Source: Thiopseudomonas sp.
GTDB lineage: Bacteria; Pseudomonadota; Gammaproteobacteria; Pseudomonadales; Pseudomonadaceae
DNA length: 34,189 nucleotides
Assembly: GCA_018384595.1 (NCBI GenBank)
Contig: JAHAYO010000017.1
Location: 1 to 34,189 of the forward strand
Direction of reading: 5' to 3'
Shown piece after piece: positions 1 to 9,720 of the stretch; within the stretch, counting starts at the first letter, position 1, and every line of letters starts with the position of its first letter. Both the position numbers and the translations under genes were made by a program. The notes beneath the pieces were generated by a model. It saw only the letters and a list, made by a program, of their open reading frames with translations, was not told the origin of the DNA and did not search any database.

Positions 1-287
1 GCCAGTAAGCCGGCATCAGGCTCGGTGCGCGACCAGAGAAAAGCATGGGTATCGGCCACCACATCCGCAATCAACCAACCGGTGTTGCTGGGCTTGAGCG
101 GCTCCTTGTCGGCCATCAGCAGGCAAACGGCACTAACAGTCTTCACCTGCGGCTGCCATGCACAAATGCAATAGCGCTCGGCTACCCGGCAACGCGGGCA
201 GCGCACCAGCAAAGCACCGCGGGCGGCAAAGGGCTTTTCGCTGCGGGCCAGACGCAAGGCGCGCAAGCGGGCAACAGCATGGGGCAT
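1..287 (-). CDS. DTW-domain protein, 3' end off the window (tRNA-uridine aminocarboxypropyltransferase family)
   Basis: This is the N-terminal 95 residues of a protein that runs off the left edge. Translation shows a cysteine cluster, RCPRCRVAERYCICAW (CxxC followed by CxC, about residues 30-45), then LLMADKE and LKPSNTGWLIADV. These match the start of the DTW family, whose E. coli member TapT (YfiP) makes the acp3U modification of tRNA from S-adenosylmethionine. The DTW motif itself lies beyond the edge. The ATG at 287 has GGAG eight bases upstream, which supports this start; an ATG at 315 is in another frame. Pseudomonads can have more than one DTW protein, so I assign the family but not a particular paralogue or tRNA target. 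Confidence 0.8.
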   Translation of the reverse strand, partial: MPHAVARLRALRLARSEKPFAARGALLVRCPRCRVAERYCICAWQPQVKTVSAVCLLMADKEPLKPSNTGWLIADVVADTHAFLWSRTEPDAGLL

Positions 288-430
288 CAGAACGGCTCCA
301 AAAACCGGCAACCATAACATGGTCCGTGCTTGCGCGGGAGCCGGTTTATTGTGCAATCAGGCGCTCGCTGCGAAACGGCACCCTGCATGCGAATGAATTC
401 GCACCGGCCAGCAGACCCTGTCCGTGCAGG

Positions 431-1039
431 TCAGCGTTTCGCCTCTTCATCACCCAGCTCTTCATAGCCGGTGATCATGGCATGCACATACTCGTAAAAC
501 GGCTTGCCGGTAAAGGCCAGATAAACGTGGGCAATGAAAAACACCAGCATGGCGAAAGCAGCGGCGGTGTGCACAATCGCCACTGGTGCCAGTGTCAGCC
601 AGCCCAACCCCAGTTGCGGCCAGTAAGGATACAGCAGATACAGCATGCCACTGACCCAGATCACCGGCGAGATCAGCAGCTTGAAAGCCAGATAGGCCAA
701 CCGCTGCAGCGGATTATGCTTGGCGCTGAGGGATTTCTTGTAGGGTTTTTCTTCATCCCTGAACATGCCCAGGGCGTAATAGCGTGTCATCGCCGCCAGT
801 TTTTCGGTGGTCGGGATATATTGCCGCCATTCGCCGGTGGTGAAGTGCCAGAAGATAGCAAACAGCCACAGCACTATCAGCAACAATGCCATGATAATGT
901 GTGTGTTGACCGCAGTGGCAAAGCCCAGACAGTGATAGCTGGAATGGATTTCAAACCCGGTCAGCAGCAGGCCGATGATCAGCGCTGCCTGCGACCAGTG
1001 CCAGAAGCGTTCAAACCTTTTGTAAACCATGACCTTCAT
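431..1039 (-). CDS. Cytochrome b subunit partnered with the octaheme cytochrome c
   Basis: A 202-residue integral membrane protein with four or more hydrophobic helices. Histidines sit at helix positions expected for b-heme ligands: FWHWSQ near the N-terminus, NTHIIM and FWHF in the second helix, and VHTAAA and IAHVYL near the C-terminus. It resembles the diheme cytochrome b subunits of thiosulfate reductase, formate dehydrogenase and Ni/Fe hydrogenase (cytochrome b561 type). Its start overlaps the stop of the octaheme cytochrome gene by 4 bases (ATGA), so the two are almost certainly co-translated. The likely role, inferred from context, is passing electrons between the quinone pool and the periplasmic multiheme protein. 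The substrate is unknown. Confidence 0.85.
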   Translation of the reverse strand: MKVMVYKRFERFWHWSQAALIIGLLLTGFEIHSSYHCLGFATAVNTHIIMALLLIVLWLFAIFWHFTTGEWRQYIPTTEKLAAMTRYYALGMFRDEEKPYKKSLSAKHNPLQRLAYLAFKLLISPVIWVSGMLYLLYPYWPQLGLGWLTLAPVAIVHTAAAFAMLVFFIAHVYLAFTGKPFYEYVHAMITGYEELGDEEAKR

Positions 1040-2709
1040 GCACGCTTCCTCCCGAAAATGATGCGGCCGAGCAAGTGCACCAGCACCCCGGCCAGTGTTG
1101 CCCAGACCGCCCAGGTACCCAGGCGGTCAACCCAGACAGAGGCGTCACGCCCCGGCATATAAAAGCCTTTGAGGTCTGCCAGGCGACCATCACGAGCATG
1201 ACAGGAGTCACACTGCAGTGCCTGCTCTTTCGGTGCCACCATGTGGGTAATCGGCCAGAACATTTCGTTATCGACAAAGCCGTGCTCGCCACTGAACAGA
1301 TCCTGCGCGGCCCCGGTGGCAACTGCATCGGCCTGGCCGACCATTAGCGCCTTGACCCAGTCAAAGTTGGTCCAGAGGGCGTCATCACCGTCCGGGCCAA
1401 ACACATTGGTGGCCAGCAGGCGGTTGGTTTGCTTGTCATAAGGCTGCTTGCCGGTCATGCGCTTGAACGGCCAGATGCGCGAATCCGGATCGCCATAACT
1501 GCCCTTGACCTTGTTCACGGACACCCGCTGCTGCGGGTCAATCTCGTCGTCCAGCATGGTGTACTCGACCTGGCCATCAAACCAGCGGTACACCGGCGGC
1601 ACATTGACCTCGTTGCGAAACACACCCTTGTGGTTGGCATAGCTCAGCCAGCCGTTTTCATCGTATTCAAAATACAGCACCGGCTTGCCCTTGGCATTGA
1701 GTACCAGCTCGCCGTTTTCGTCGCGCTGCATTTTTTCCGTTGCCTGCGACCAGTCCCAGAACATCTTGGTCGGCACACCACCGCGGGCAAACTCGGGAAT
1801 GTGACAAGTCTGGCAAGCCACCTTGTCGGTGTGATCATTGACCTTGTTGTTGATGCCAAAGTCATGCGGCTTGCTGCCATGACAGGACTCACAACTGGCC
1901 CGCCCGGCGTGGCTGCTGCCGGGTATATCAATACCGTGCAGGTCACGGGCTTCCATCGCATAGCGGCTGCCATCAACGCTGTGCTCGTCAGAAGTATGGC
2001 AGGTGGCGCAACTGAAGTTGAGGCCGCCGGCATCCATATGTACATCCAGCGCCCAGTCTGGCTGCACCAGCGAACTGTCCAGGTCACCATGTTTTACGCC
2101 GTCACCGCCGCCGCCATAAAAGTGGCAGCTGCCACAGGTCTGGCGACTGGTCTGACCTACATTCTGCGCCACCCGCGTCAGATCAACCTTTTTTACCGGA
2201 CGGTTGTTTTCAATCTTGAACTCGCCATTGACCCGCACATCCGCATAAGCCGGATGGCCGGCGCCCGCCTCGGTTTTCAGATAGGTACCGGTCGTGTCAT
2301 GGCAAGCCAGGCAGTCCACATTGTGCTCGGCGGTAAAATCAAAGTCCTTGTCTTCCCAGCCGTAGCCGATATGGCAGGAGGTACAGCGCGGGTAGTTGGA
2401 CTTCAGGCTGCCACAAAACACATTGGGCTCATGTTTTTTGCCCAACACCTGCCCAGTTGCCGGATGATTGAACTCCCACTTCCAGTGGGTGGTTTGCTGC
2501 AGCTGTCTGGCCGCCTCGGTATGGCAAGCCAGACAGGCGCGGGTAACCTCCGGGCCACTGGCAAAGTCTTTTTGCAGCTCGGCAAACTTGCTGTGATCGG
2601 CGGTAGAACTTTGTTTCAACGAAATTTTTGCTGTAGCAGCCTGCGACAGAGCAGGCGATAACAGCCCCAGCACAAGCATCAGGGTCCAGCCAGAGTACAA
2701 GCGGCGCAT
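1036..2709 (-). CDS. Octaheme c-type cytochrome, tetrathionate reductase family
   Basis: A 557-residue exported multiheme cytochrome. From the ATG at 2709 there is a signal peptide (charged MRR, hydrophobic core, AxA-type cleavage near residues 22-27). Eight CxxCH heme-attachment motifs follow at about residues 59, 109, 133, 192, 234, 273, 299 and 500, and a membrane helix (about 532-553) ends in a basic tail. Eight CxxCH motifs in this spacing, with the last far from the rest, fit the octaheme tetrathionate reductase (OTR) family known from Shewanella, whose active-site heme has a lysine ligand. Purified OTR reduces tetrathionate, nitrite and hydroxylamine, but its physiological substrate is unsettled. 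The C-terminal anchor and the cytochrome b gene directly downstream point to a membrane-bound quinol-linked complex. An in-frame ATG at 2793 would add 28 residues before the signal peptide and is unlikely. Confidence 0.87.
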   Translation of the reverse strand: MRRLYSGWTLMLVLGLLSPALSQAATAKISLKQSSTADHSKFAELQKDFASGPEVTRACLACHTEAARQLQQTTHWKWEFNHPATGQVLGKKHEPNVFCGSLKSNYPRCTSCHIGYGWEDKDFDFTAEHNVDCLACHDTTGTYLKTEAGAGHPAYADVRVNGEFKIENNRPVKKVDLTRVAQNVGQTSRQTCGSCHFYGGGGDGVKHGDLDSSLVQPDWALDVHMDAGGLNFSCATCHTSDEHSVDGSRYAMEARDLHGIDIPGSSHAGRASCESCHGSKPHDFGINNKVNDHTDKVACQTCHIPEFARGGVPTKMFWDWSQATEKMQRDENGELVLNAKGKPVLYFEYDENGWLSYANHKGVFRNEVNVPPVYRWFDGQVEYTMLDDEIDPQQRVSVNKVKGSYGDPDSRIWPFKRMTGKQPYDKQTNRLLATNVFGPDGDDALWTNFDWVKALMVGQADAVATGAAQDLFSGEHGFVDNEMFWPITHMVAPKEQALQCDSCHARDGRLADLKGFYMPGRDASVWVDRLGTWAVWATLAGVLVHLLGRIIFGRKRA

Positions 2710-2734
2710 ACATGGAATCCATAAAGCACTTATA

Positions 2735-2762
2735 GTTATACAATTTATTAAACAGTAAGCAA
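2735..2762 (-). promoter_or_regulatory. Candidate sigma-70 promoter for the octaheme cytochrome operon
   Basis: On the minus strand TTGCTT (2762-2757) and TATAAC (2740-2735) are 16 bases apart, in an AT-rich patch 26 bases before the ATG at 2709. No FNR- or Anr-type palindrome was recognised. Motif match only. Confidence 0.4.
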
Positions 2763-2854
2763 GTGCGTTTTGCCATGCGGCACTTGGTAGCACCGACCTT
2801 GTTCAACTTACAGCAACTGTCCTGCTGCAAGCTGCACCTTGCGTCAGGCAATAA

Positions 2855-2888
2855 AAAACCGCCAGCTAATGCTTTAGCCAGCGGTTTT
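2855..2888 (-). terminator. Rho-independent terminator after clpB
   Basis: Read on the minus strand, AAAACCGCTGGCTAA and TTAGCTGGCGGTTTT form a 15-bp stem with two G-U wobbles and a 4-base loop, followed by further T residues. It begins about 30 bases after the clpB stop. Confidence 0.8.
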
Positions 2889-2917
2889 CGTACTGCAGTC
2901 AGTCAGCTGGTCCGGAT

Positions 2918-5482
2918 TCAGGCAAAGATGATTTCACCATCAGCAACCTGCGCCCTGATTTGTGCCCCTTCGGCAAACTGCCCAGAAAGGATTTGCTGGG
3001 CCAGCGGGTTTTCCACCCAGCGCTGGATGGCACGCTTAAGCGGTCTAGCGCCGAACACTGGGTCATAGCCGACATCAATCAGCTTGTCCATTGCCTCGCC
3101 ACTTAGCTCAAGGCTTAGGCCGCGCTCGGCCAGACGTTGGCGCAAACGGCCAAGCTGAATGTGTGCGATACCGGCAATTTGTTCTTTGCCCAGCGGCTCG
3201 AAGATCACCAGTTCATCAATGCGGTTGATGAACTCGGGGCGGAAGTGGCTGCCAACGGCATCCATCACCGCCGCACGCTGGGCTTCGCGGTCGCCGACCA
3301 GCTCCTGAATTTGCGCCGAGCCTAGGTTGGAAGTCATCACCACCACGGTGTTGCGAAAATCCACGGTACGACCGTGACTGTCGGTCAGGCGACCGTCTTC
3401 CAGCACCTGAAGCAAAACGTTAAACACATCCGGATGGGCTTTTTCCACCTCGTCCATCAGCACCACCGAATAAGGTTTGCGCCGCACTGCTTCGGTCAGG
3501 TAGCCGCCTTCTTCATAGCCAACATAACCAGGAGGCGCACCAATCAGGCGTGCCACCGAGTGCTTTTCCATAAACTCCGACATATCAATGCGGATCATGG
3601 CTTCTTCGGTATCAAATAAAAACTCCGCCAGCGCCTTGCACAGCTCAGTTTTACCGACACCGGTCGGGCCAAGGAACAGGAAAGAGCCCGCCGGACGGTC
3701 TGGGTCCGCCAGACCCGCACGGGAGCGGCGCACAGCGTTGGACACCGCAGTGACTGCCTCGTTCTGGCCAATTACGCGAGTATGCAGCAGCTGTTCCATT
3801 TTGATCAGCTTGTCGCGCTCGCCTTCGAGCATTTTAGACACTGGAATGCCGGTCCATTTGGACACCACATCGGCCACTTCTTCATCGGTGACTTTGTTGC
3901 GCAGCAACTGATTTTCACCCTTGCTGTGCTGGTCAACCATTTGCAGGCTGCGCTCCAAATCGGGAATTACGCCATATTGCAGCTCGGCCATACGGTTCAG
4001 ATCGCCTTTACGCCGGGCAATTTCCATATCCTGACGCGCCTGCTCGATTTGCTGTTGTAGCTGAGCAGAACCCTGTACTTCGGATTTTTCCGACTTCCAG
4101 ATTTCTTCCAGATCGGCATATTCGCGCTCCAGCTTGCCGATTTCTTCTTCCAGCTTTTCCAGCCGCTTGCGGGTATCGGCATCGTCTTCCTTCTTCAGCG
4201 CCTCGCGCTCGATTTTCAGCTGGATCAGGCGGCGATCGAGACGATCCAGTGCCTCCGGTTTGGAGTCGATTTCCATGCGGATCATGCTGGCCGCTTCATC
4301 AATCAGGTCAATCGCCTTGTCCGGCAACTGGCGGTCGGTGATGTAGCGGTGGCTCAGCTTGGCGGCGGCGATAATTGCGCCGTCGGTGATAGTGATGCCG
4401 TGGTGTACTTCGTAGCGCTCTTTCAGGCCACGCAGGATGGCAATGGTATCTTCCTCGTTGGGCTCTTCCACCAGTACCTTCTGGAAGCGACGCTCCAGCG
4501 CGGCATCCTTTTCAATGTGCTGACGATATTCATCCAGTGTGGTGGCACCTACGCAGTGCAGTTCGCCACGGGCCAGCGCCGGTTTGAGCATATTGCCAGC
4601 ATCCATCGCGCCCTCGCCTTTACCGGCACCCACCATGGTATGCAGCTCGTCAATAAACAGGATGACCTGTCCTTCTTGTTTGGCCAGCTCGTTAAGTAGT
4701 GACTTAAGCCGCTCTTCAAACTCGCCACGGTACTTGGCTCCGGCAATCAATGCGCCCATATCCAGCGACAGCAGGCGTTTGCCTTTGAGGTTATCCGGCA
4801 CTTCACCATTGATGATGCGCTGGGCCAGTCCCTCGGCAATCGCGGTTTTACCCACCCCCGGCTCACCAATCAGCACTGGGTTGTTCTTGGTGCGACGTTG
4901 CAGCACCTGCACGGTACGGCGGATTTCATCGTCACGGCCAATCACCGGGTCCAGCTTGCCCTGCTCGGCGCGCTCAGTCAGGTCAATGCAGTATTTTTCC
5001 AGCGCCTGACGGGATTGTTCAGCATTGGGGTCATCCACACTGTCGCCGCCACGCAGATTATTGATGGCATTTTCCAGCGCTTGGCGGGTTACGCCCTGCG
5101 CCAGTAGGATTTTGCCCACTTTGGTGTTTTCATCCATCGCCGCCAGCAATACCAGTTCACTGGAGATGAACTGGTCTTTCTTTTGCTGCGCTAGGCGATC
5201 CGCCTGATTCAGCAAGCGCGCCAAATCCTGCGACAGGCTCATATCACCGGTCGGATTCTGGATTTTCGGCAGACTCTCTAGTTGCCGATTTAGCTCGCTT
5301 TTGAGCTTGTTAAGATCAAACCCAACCTGCATCAGCAGCGGGCGAATAGCGCCGCCCTGCTGGTCTATTAGCGCCAGCAGCAGGTGAACGGGTTCTATGG
5401 CAGTGTGATCCTGCCCCAGCGCCACGGATTGGGCATCGGACAGGGCAACCTGTAGTTGACTGGTTAAACGATCGACTCGCAT
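2918..5482 (-). CDS. clpB: ATP-dependent chaperone ClpB (protein disaggregase)
   Basis: An 854-residue Hsp100 protein of normal ClpB length. In order it has the N-terminal Clp repeat domain (about 1-145), AAA domain 1 with Walker A GEPGVGKT at 206-213, the coiled-coil M domain (about 410-520, rich in E, K and R), and AAA domain 2 with Walker A GPTGVGKT near residue 605. The coiled coil separates ClpB from ClpA, and no ClpP-binding loop is evident. It rescues aggregated proteins together with DnaK, DnaJ and GrpE, which are encoded 8-13 kb away. The ATG at 5482 has GAGGAA six bases upstream. A sigma-32-type promoter lies at 5570-5594. In P. aeruginosa other genes (yhbY, ftsJ, ftsH) follow the greA region, so this position for clpB is specific to this lineage. 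Confidence 0.98.
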   Translation of the reverse strand: MRVDRLTSQLQVALSDAQSVALGQDHTAIEPVHLLLALIDQQGGAIRPLLMQVGFDLNKLKSELNRQLESLPKIQNPTGDMSLSQDLARLLNQADRLAQQKKDQFISSELVLLAAMDENTKVGKILLAQGVTRQALENAINNLRGGDSVDDPNAEQSRQALEKYCIDLTERAEQGKLDPVIGRDDEIRRTVQVLQRRTKNNPVLIGEPGVGKTAIAEGLAQRIINGEVPDNLKGKRLLSLDMGALIAGAKYRGEFEERLKSLLNELAKQEGQVILFIDELHTMVGAGKGEGAMDAGNMLKPALARGELHCVGATTLDEYRQHIEKDAALERRFQKVLVEEPNEEDTIAILRGLKERYEVHHGITITDGAIIAAAKLSHRYITDRQLPDKAIDLIDEAASMIRMEIDSKPEALDRLDRRLIQLKIEREALKKEDDADTRKRLEKLEEEIGKLEREYADLEEIWKSEKSEVQGSAQLQQQIEQARQDMEIARRKGDLNRMAELQYGVIPDLERSLQMVDQHSKGENQLLRNKVTDEEVADVVSKWTGIPVSKMLEGERDKLIKMEQLLHTRVIGQNEAVTAVSNAVRRSRAGLADPDRPAGSFLFLGPTGVGKTELCKALAEFLFDTEEAMIRIDMSEFMEKHSVARLIGAPPGYVGYEEGGYLTEAVRRKPYSVVLMDEVEKAHPDVFNVLLQVLEDGRLTDSHGRTVDFRNTVVVMTSNLGSAQIQELVGDREAQRAAVMDAVGSHFRPEFINRIDELVIFEPLGKEQIAGIAHIQLGRLRQRLAERGLSLELSGEAMDKLIDVGYDPVFGARPLKRAIQRWVENPLAQQILSGQFAEGAQIRAQVADGEIIFA

Positions 5483-5569
5483 CTCGATTTCCTCATAGAT
5501 TCTGGAAAAAGCGAGTCGCGGTTTTCAAACCATGCTACAACCCGGACTCGCTGTAGATGGCTGACTAGA

Positions 5570-5594
5570 TAGGGGCTCTAGCCGAAATTTCAAG
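5570..5594 (-). promoter_or_regulatory. Sigma-32 (heat-shock) promoter of clpB
   Basis: On the minus strand CTTGAA (5594-5589) and CCCCTA (5575-5570) are 13 bases apart, against the sigma-32 consensus CTTGAA / CCCCAT. The upstream box overlaps the TGA stop (5592-5590) of the preceding gene, so clpB starts its own heat-shock transcript about 90 bases before its ATG. Confidence 0.85.
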
Positions 5595-6039
5595 CCGTGG
5601 CGCGTGCTGCGCTCTGTGGGGAGGGTTGCATCACTAATAATAGGCCACAGCCGAGCAGGCCGCCCTGCGCCAGCTTGAGCAACAACGCAGATGCCGGCAC
5701 CCAATTAAAGATGACCAGCTGCAACAGACAGCCGACACAAGCCAGCCCGAGCAACAGCGTGCGCCCGTCCCTAAGCCAGCGCTGGCGCGGCAGACAACGC
5801 CAGAGCACCAGCCATTGCAACAGCAGGCACATCAGCGTCAGAGCCAGCAGTCCCGGCCAGAGTTTGTGGCTGACCTCAGTGATCAGCAGCTGCGCCAGGC
5901 CCATCTGCTTGAGCACCGGCATAAATAGCAGCAGGCATGACAACTGCGCCCCAACCCAGAGGGTCTGGCACAGCTGCCAAAGCCCGGCGGCAATGCCGGT
6001 GTGTGCGCTATTAGAGATGTTGAACCTCAAGGATTTCAT
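5590..6039 (-). CDS. Small multipass membrane protein downstream of greA (DUF4149-like)
   Basis: About 149 residues and strongly hydrophobic, with about four predicted membrane helices: [14 protein letters not shown]..., then a Leu-rich helix, [17 protein letters not shown], and a Gly/Leu-rich C-terminal helix. It occupies the place where P. aeruginosa has a conserved hypothetical gene (PA4754) after carA-orf-carB-greA, and its pattern resembles DUF4149 membrane proteins. That identification rests on position and hydropathy rather than a clear motif. The start is uncertain: the ATG at 6039 overlaps the end of greA by 29 bases and has no obvious ribosome-binding site, and an upstream in-frame ATG at 6096 would overlap more. 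Function unknown. Confidence 0.65.
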   Translation of the reverse strand: MKSLRFNISNSAHTGIAAGLWQLCQTLWVGAQLSCLLLFMPVLKQMGLAQLLITEVSHKLWPGLLALTLMCLLLQWLVLWRCLPRQRWLRDGRTLLLGLACVGCLLQLVIFNWVPASALLLKLAQGGLLGCGLLLVMQPSPQSAARATA

Positions 6040-6487
6040 ACTCCACCACCCCATTGGGGGTGTGGACGGGCACCACCTCGCCTTCTTCCTTGCCAACTAG
6101 GGCGCGGGCAATGGGTGAGGTGACGGAAATTTTGCCCTGTCTGAAGTCGGCTTCGTCTTCGCCAACAATCTGGTAGCTAACGGTTTCGTCGGTATCCAGA
6201 TTGCACAGCTCAACCGTAACGCCAAAAATCACCTTGCCAGTGGGCGCAATGCTGGTGACATCAATGATCTGGGCCGCCGACAGGCGACCCTCGATGTCAC
6301 TGATACGCGCCTCGACCATGCCTTGCTGTTCGCGGGCGGCATGGTATTCGGCGTTTTCTTTCAGGTCACCCAGCTCACGCGCAGTGGCGATGGCTTCGGT
6401 AATCTGTGGGCGCACCACACTTTTTAGCTGTTTTAGTTCGTCTTCCAGGGCTTTTGCGCCCTGGACGGTCATCGGATATTTGCTCAA
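6011..6487 (-). CDS. greA: Transcription elongation factor GreA
   Basis: A 158-residue Gre factor that binds in the RNA polymerase secondary channel and stimulates cleavage of backtracked RNA. The N-terminal coiled coil ends in the diagnostic tip [12 protein letters not shown] (about residues 41-52), whose acidic residues are catalytic. The C-terminal FKBP-like domain includes [14 protein letters not shown]. The start codon is TTG at 6487, giving MSKYPMTV; this matches the usual pseudomonad N-terminus MTKYPMTV and has AGGA eight bases upstream. An in-frame ATG five codons later would trim conserved residues. It begins 2 bases after the carB stop, consistent with the carA-orf-carB-greA operon known in P. 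aeruginosa. Confidence 0.97.
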   Translation of the reverse strand: MSKYPMTVQGAKALEDELKQLKSVVRPQITEAIATARELGDLKENAEYHAAREQQGMVEARISDIEGRLSAAQIIDVTSIAPTGKVIFGVTVELCNLDTDETVSYQIVGEDEADFRQGKISVTSPIARALVGKEEGEVVPVHTPNGVVEYEILEVQHL

Positions 6488-6489
6488 TG

Positions 6490-9400
6490 TTACAGTCCTG
6501 CATGCAAGTCTTGCAGACGGCGCACGGTTTTTTCCGGGCCAAACTTCAGGGCTTCACATACCGCCTGGCCAGCGGCCAGAGTGGTGGTAATGTAAACCTT
6601 ATTCTGCAAAGCGTTACGACGGATGGAGAAGGAGTCAGCAATCGACTGCCTGCCCTCGGTGGTATTGATGATCAAGGAAACTTCTTGGTTTTTGATCATA
6701 TCGACAATATGCGGACGGCCTTCGGTCACCTTGTTGACGCGACGCACGGCGACGCCTGCCTCTTCGATGACCTTGGCGGTGCCACGGGTCGCAATGATTT
6801 CAAAGCCCAGTGCGTGTAGATCGCGGGCCAGCTGGGCCACGCCGCCCTTGTCGTCCTCGCGCACGCTGATAAAGGCACGCCCGCTTTGTGGCAGCTTCTC
6901 GCCGGCGCCGGCCTGGGCCTTGGCAAAGGCTTCGGCAAAGCTGTCACCGACGCCCATCACCTCACCGGTGGATTTCATTTCTGGGCCAAGGATGGTGTCT
7001 ACGCCCGGGAATTTGGCGAACGGAAAGACTGCTTCCTTAACGCTGAAAAACGGCGGAATGATTTCTTTAGTGAAACCCAGCTCATGCAGGCTCTTGCCGG
7101 CCATAACACGGGCAGCAATTTTGGCCAGCGAGTCGCCAATGCACTTGGACACAAAGGGTACGGTACGCGAGGCGCGCGGGTTAACTTCAATCACGAAGAT
7201 ATCCTCGCCCTGTACCGCCATTTGTACGTTCATCAGGCCGCGCACACCCAGCTCCAGCGCCATGCGGCTGACCTGATCGCGGATGGTGTCCTGTGCTTGT
7301 TGTGACAGTGAATAAGCCGGTAGCGAGCAAGCGGAGTCACCGGAATGTACGCCGGCCTGTTCGATATGCTGCATGATGCCGCCGATAACCACCTGCTCGC
7401 CGTCACAGATGGCGTCGATGTCCACCTCGATGGCGCTATTGAGGAAGTGATCCAGCAGCACTGGGCTGTCGTTGGATACCTGCACCGCTTCGCGCATGTA
7501 GCGTTTGAGTTCTTCTTCGTCATAGACGATTTCCATCGCGCGGCCACCCAGTACATAGGACGGGCGCACCACCAGCGGGTAGCCGATGTCTTTGGAATGG
7601 CGGATGGCTTCTTCTTCGCTGCGCGCAGTGGCGTTTTTCGGTTGCAACAGGTTCAGGCGCTGCACCATCTGCTGGAAGCGCTCGCGGTCTTCGGCGCGGT
7701 CGATGGCATCGGGGCTGGTGCCAATAATGGGCACGCCGGCCTCTTCCAGTGCGCGGCATATTTTCAGCGGGGTCTGGCCGCCGTACTGCACGATCACGCC
7801 CTTGGGTTTTTCTACGCGGACGATTTCCAACACGTCTTCCAGAGTAACCGGCTCAAAATACAGGCGGTCGGAGGTGTCATAATCGGTGGAAACGGTTTCT
7901 GGGTTGCAGTTGACCATGATGGTTTCGTAACCATCTTCACGCATGGCTAACGCTGCGTGGACGCAGCAGTAGTCAAACTCGATACCCTGCCCAATACGGT
8001 TGGGGCCACCGCCCAGAATCATAATTTTGTCACGGTTGCTTGGGTTAGCTTCGCACTCTTCTTCGTAGCTGGAGTACATATAGGCCACATCGGTGGCGAA
8101 CTCGGCGGCACAGGTGTCAACACGCTTGTACACCGGGAATACATCCAGCTGATGACGACGATTGCGTACTTCTTTTTCCGAAATGGCCAGCAGCTTGGCC
8201 AAACGTGCGTCACTGAAGCCTTTGCGTTTCAGGCGCAGCAAGGTGGCGCGGTCCAGCTGGGCAAAGCCCATTTTGCGCAGGCCTTCAGCTTCTTGATATA
8301 GGTCTTCGATCTGGATCAGGAACCAGTGATCAATGCGGGTCAGTTCGTGGATTTCGTCGCGGCTCATGCCGGCACGGAAAGCGTCAGCGATGTACCAGAT
8401 ACGCTCGGCACCCGGCACGGTCAGCTCGCGGCGCAGGATGCTGTCCAGCTCTGGGTTGTCCAGCTCAACAATAGAATCCAAACCGGTCACGCCCACTTCA
8501 AGGCCGCGCAGGGCTTTTTGCAGCGATTCTTGGAAGGTACGGCCCATGGCCATCACTTCACCAACCGACTTCATCTGCGTGGTCAGGCGCGCATCGGCTT
8601 TGGGGAATTTTTCAAAGGCAAAGCGCGGCATTTTGGTGACCACATAGTCGATGGTCGGCTCAAAAGACGCCGGCGTGCGGCCACCCACGATGTCATTGGC
8701 CAGCTCGTCGAGGGTGTAGCCCACCGCCAGCTTGGCGGAAATTTTGGCAATCGGGAAACCGGTGGCCTTGGAGGCCAGCGCGGAAGAGCGCGACACACGT
8801 GGGTTCATTTCGATCACCACCATGCGGCCGTCGGCAGGGTTGATACCGAACTGTACGTTGGCACCGCCGGTTTCGACGCCGATTTCACGCATGATGGCAA
8901 AGGAGGCATCGCGCATGATCTGATATTCGCGATCAGTCAGGGTTTGCGACGGGGCCACGGTGATGGAGTCGCCGGTGTGTACGCCCATGGCGTCAAAGTT
9001 TTCAATCGAGCAGACGATGATGCAGTTGTCGTTTTTGTCACGCACAACTTCCATCTCGTACTCTTTCCAGCCGATCAGCGACTCATCAATCAGCAACTCG
9101 CGGGTTGGCGACAGTTCCAGACCACGGGAGCAAATTTCTTCAAATTCTTCGCGGTTATAAGCAATGCCGCCACCGGTGCCGCCCATGGTGAAACTGGGGC
9201 GGATGATGCAGGGAAAGCCGACCATATCCAGCACGCCGTAGGCTTCGTCCATGCTGTGAGCGATACCGGAGCGCGGGCACTCAAGGCCAATGTCGCGCAT
9301 GGCCGTGTCAAAACGCGAACGGTCTTCGGCTTTGTCGATGGTGTCGGCGTTGGCACCGATCATTTCCACGCCAAACTTGTCTAGAATGCCTTCGCGCTCC

Positions 9401-9705
9401 AGCGCCAATGCGCAGTTAAGTGCGGTCTGACCGCCCATCGTGGGCAGAATGGCATCTGGGCGCTCTTTTTCGATGATTTTCGCTACGGTTTGCCACTGAA
9501 TCGGCTCAATGTAGGTGGCGTCGGCCATCGCTGGGTCGGTCATGATGGTGGCGGGGTTAGAGTTGACCAGAATGACGCGAAAACCTTCTTCGCGCAGGGA
9601 TTTACAGGCCTGGGCGCCGGAGTAGTCAAATTCGCAGGCCTGGCCAATAACAATGGGGCCGGCGCCGATGATCAGGATGCTTTTAATGTCTGTGCGTTTT
9701 GCCAT
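6490..9705 (-). CDS. carB: Carbamoyl-phosphate synthetase large subunit
   Basis: A 1071-residue, full-length CarB that makes carbamoyl phosphate from bicarbonate, ammonia and two ATP for arginine and pyrimidine synthesis. Both ATP-grasp halves are present: the N-terminal carboxyphosphate half ([33 protein letters not shown]) and the carbamate-phosphorylating half ([30 protein letters not shown]). The C-terminal MGS-like allosteric domain follows (about 935-1071, ending [13 protein letters not shown]). No key motif appears missing, so the synthetase itself looks functional. That contrasts with its partner CarA, whose glutamine-hydrolysing site is lost. The ribosome-binding site is weak (AGAA), so translation may be coupled to the upstream leuE-like gene 15 bases away. 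Confidence 0.98.
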   Translation of the reverse strand: MAKRTDIKSILIIGAGPIVIGQACEFDYSGAQACKSLREEGFRVILVNSNPATIMTDPAMADATYIEPIQWQTVAKIIEKERPDAILPTMGGQTALNCALALEREGILDKFGVEMIGANADTIDKAEDRSRFDTAMRDIGLECPRSGIAHSMDEAYGVLDMVGFPCIIRPSFTMGGTGGGIAYNREEFEEICSRGLELSPTRELLIDESLIGWKEYEMEVVRDKNDNCIIVCSIENFDAMGVHTGDSITVAPSQTLTDREYQIMRDASFAIMREIGVETGGANVQFGINPADGRMVVIEMNPRVSRSSALASKATGFPIAKISAKLAVGYTLDELANDIVGGRTPASFEPTIDYVVTKMPRFAFEKFPKADARLTTQMKSVGEVMAMGRTFQESLQKALRGLEVGVTGLDSIVELDNPELDSILRRELTVPGAERIWYIADAFRAGMSRDEIHELTRIDHWFLIQIEDLYQEAEGLRKMGFAQLDRATLLRLKRKGFSDARLAKLLAISEKEVRNRRHQLDVFPVYKRVDTCAAEFATDVAYMYSSYEEECEANPSNRDKIMILGGGPNRIGQGIEFDYCCVHAALAMREDGYETIMVNCNPETVSTDYDTSDRLYFEPVTLEDVLEIVRVEKPKGVIVQYGGQTPLKICRALEEAGVPIIGTSPDAIDRAEDRERFQQMVQRLNLLQPKNATARSEEEAIRHSKDIGYPLVVRPSYVLGGRAMEIVYDEEELKRYMREAVQVSNDSPVLLDHFLNSAIEVDIDAICDGEQVVIGGIMQHIEQAGVHSGDSACSLPAYSLSQQAQDTIRDQVSRMALELGVRGLMNVQMAVQGEDIFVIEVNPRASRTVPFVSKCIGDSLAKIAARVMAGKSLHELGFTKEIIPPFFSVKEAVFPFAKFPGVDTILGPEMKSTGEVMGVGDSFAEAFAKAQAGAGEKLPQSGRAFISVREDDKGGVAQLARDLHALGFEIIATRGTAKVIEEAGVAVRRVNKVTEGRPHIVDMIKNQEVSLIINTTEGRQSIADSFSIRRNALQNKVYITTTLAAGQAVCEALKFGPEKTVRRLQDLHAGL

Positions 9706-9720
9706 GGGATTCTCGCGGTA

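Noticed and set aside
1429-2661. A 410-residue plus-strand frame opposite the octaheme cytochrome gene.
   Set aside because: The minus strand codes for eight ordered CxxCH motifs; the plus frame has none of its own.
8326-9384. A long plus-strand frame opposite carB (352 residues).
   Set aside because: carB is unambiguous on the other strand; the frame shows typical antisense composition (His, Val and Gly rich).
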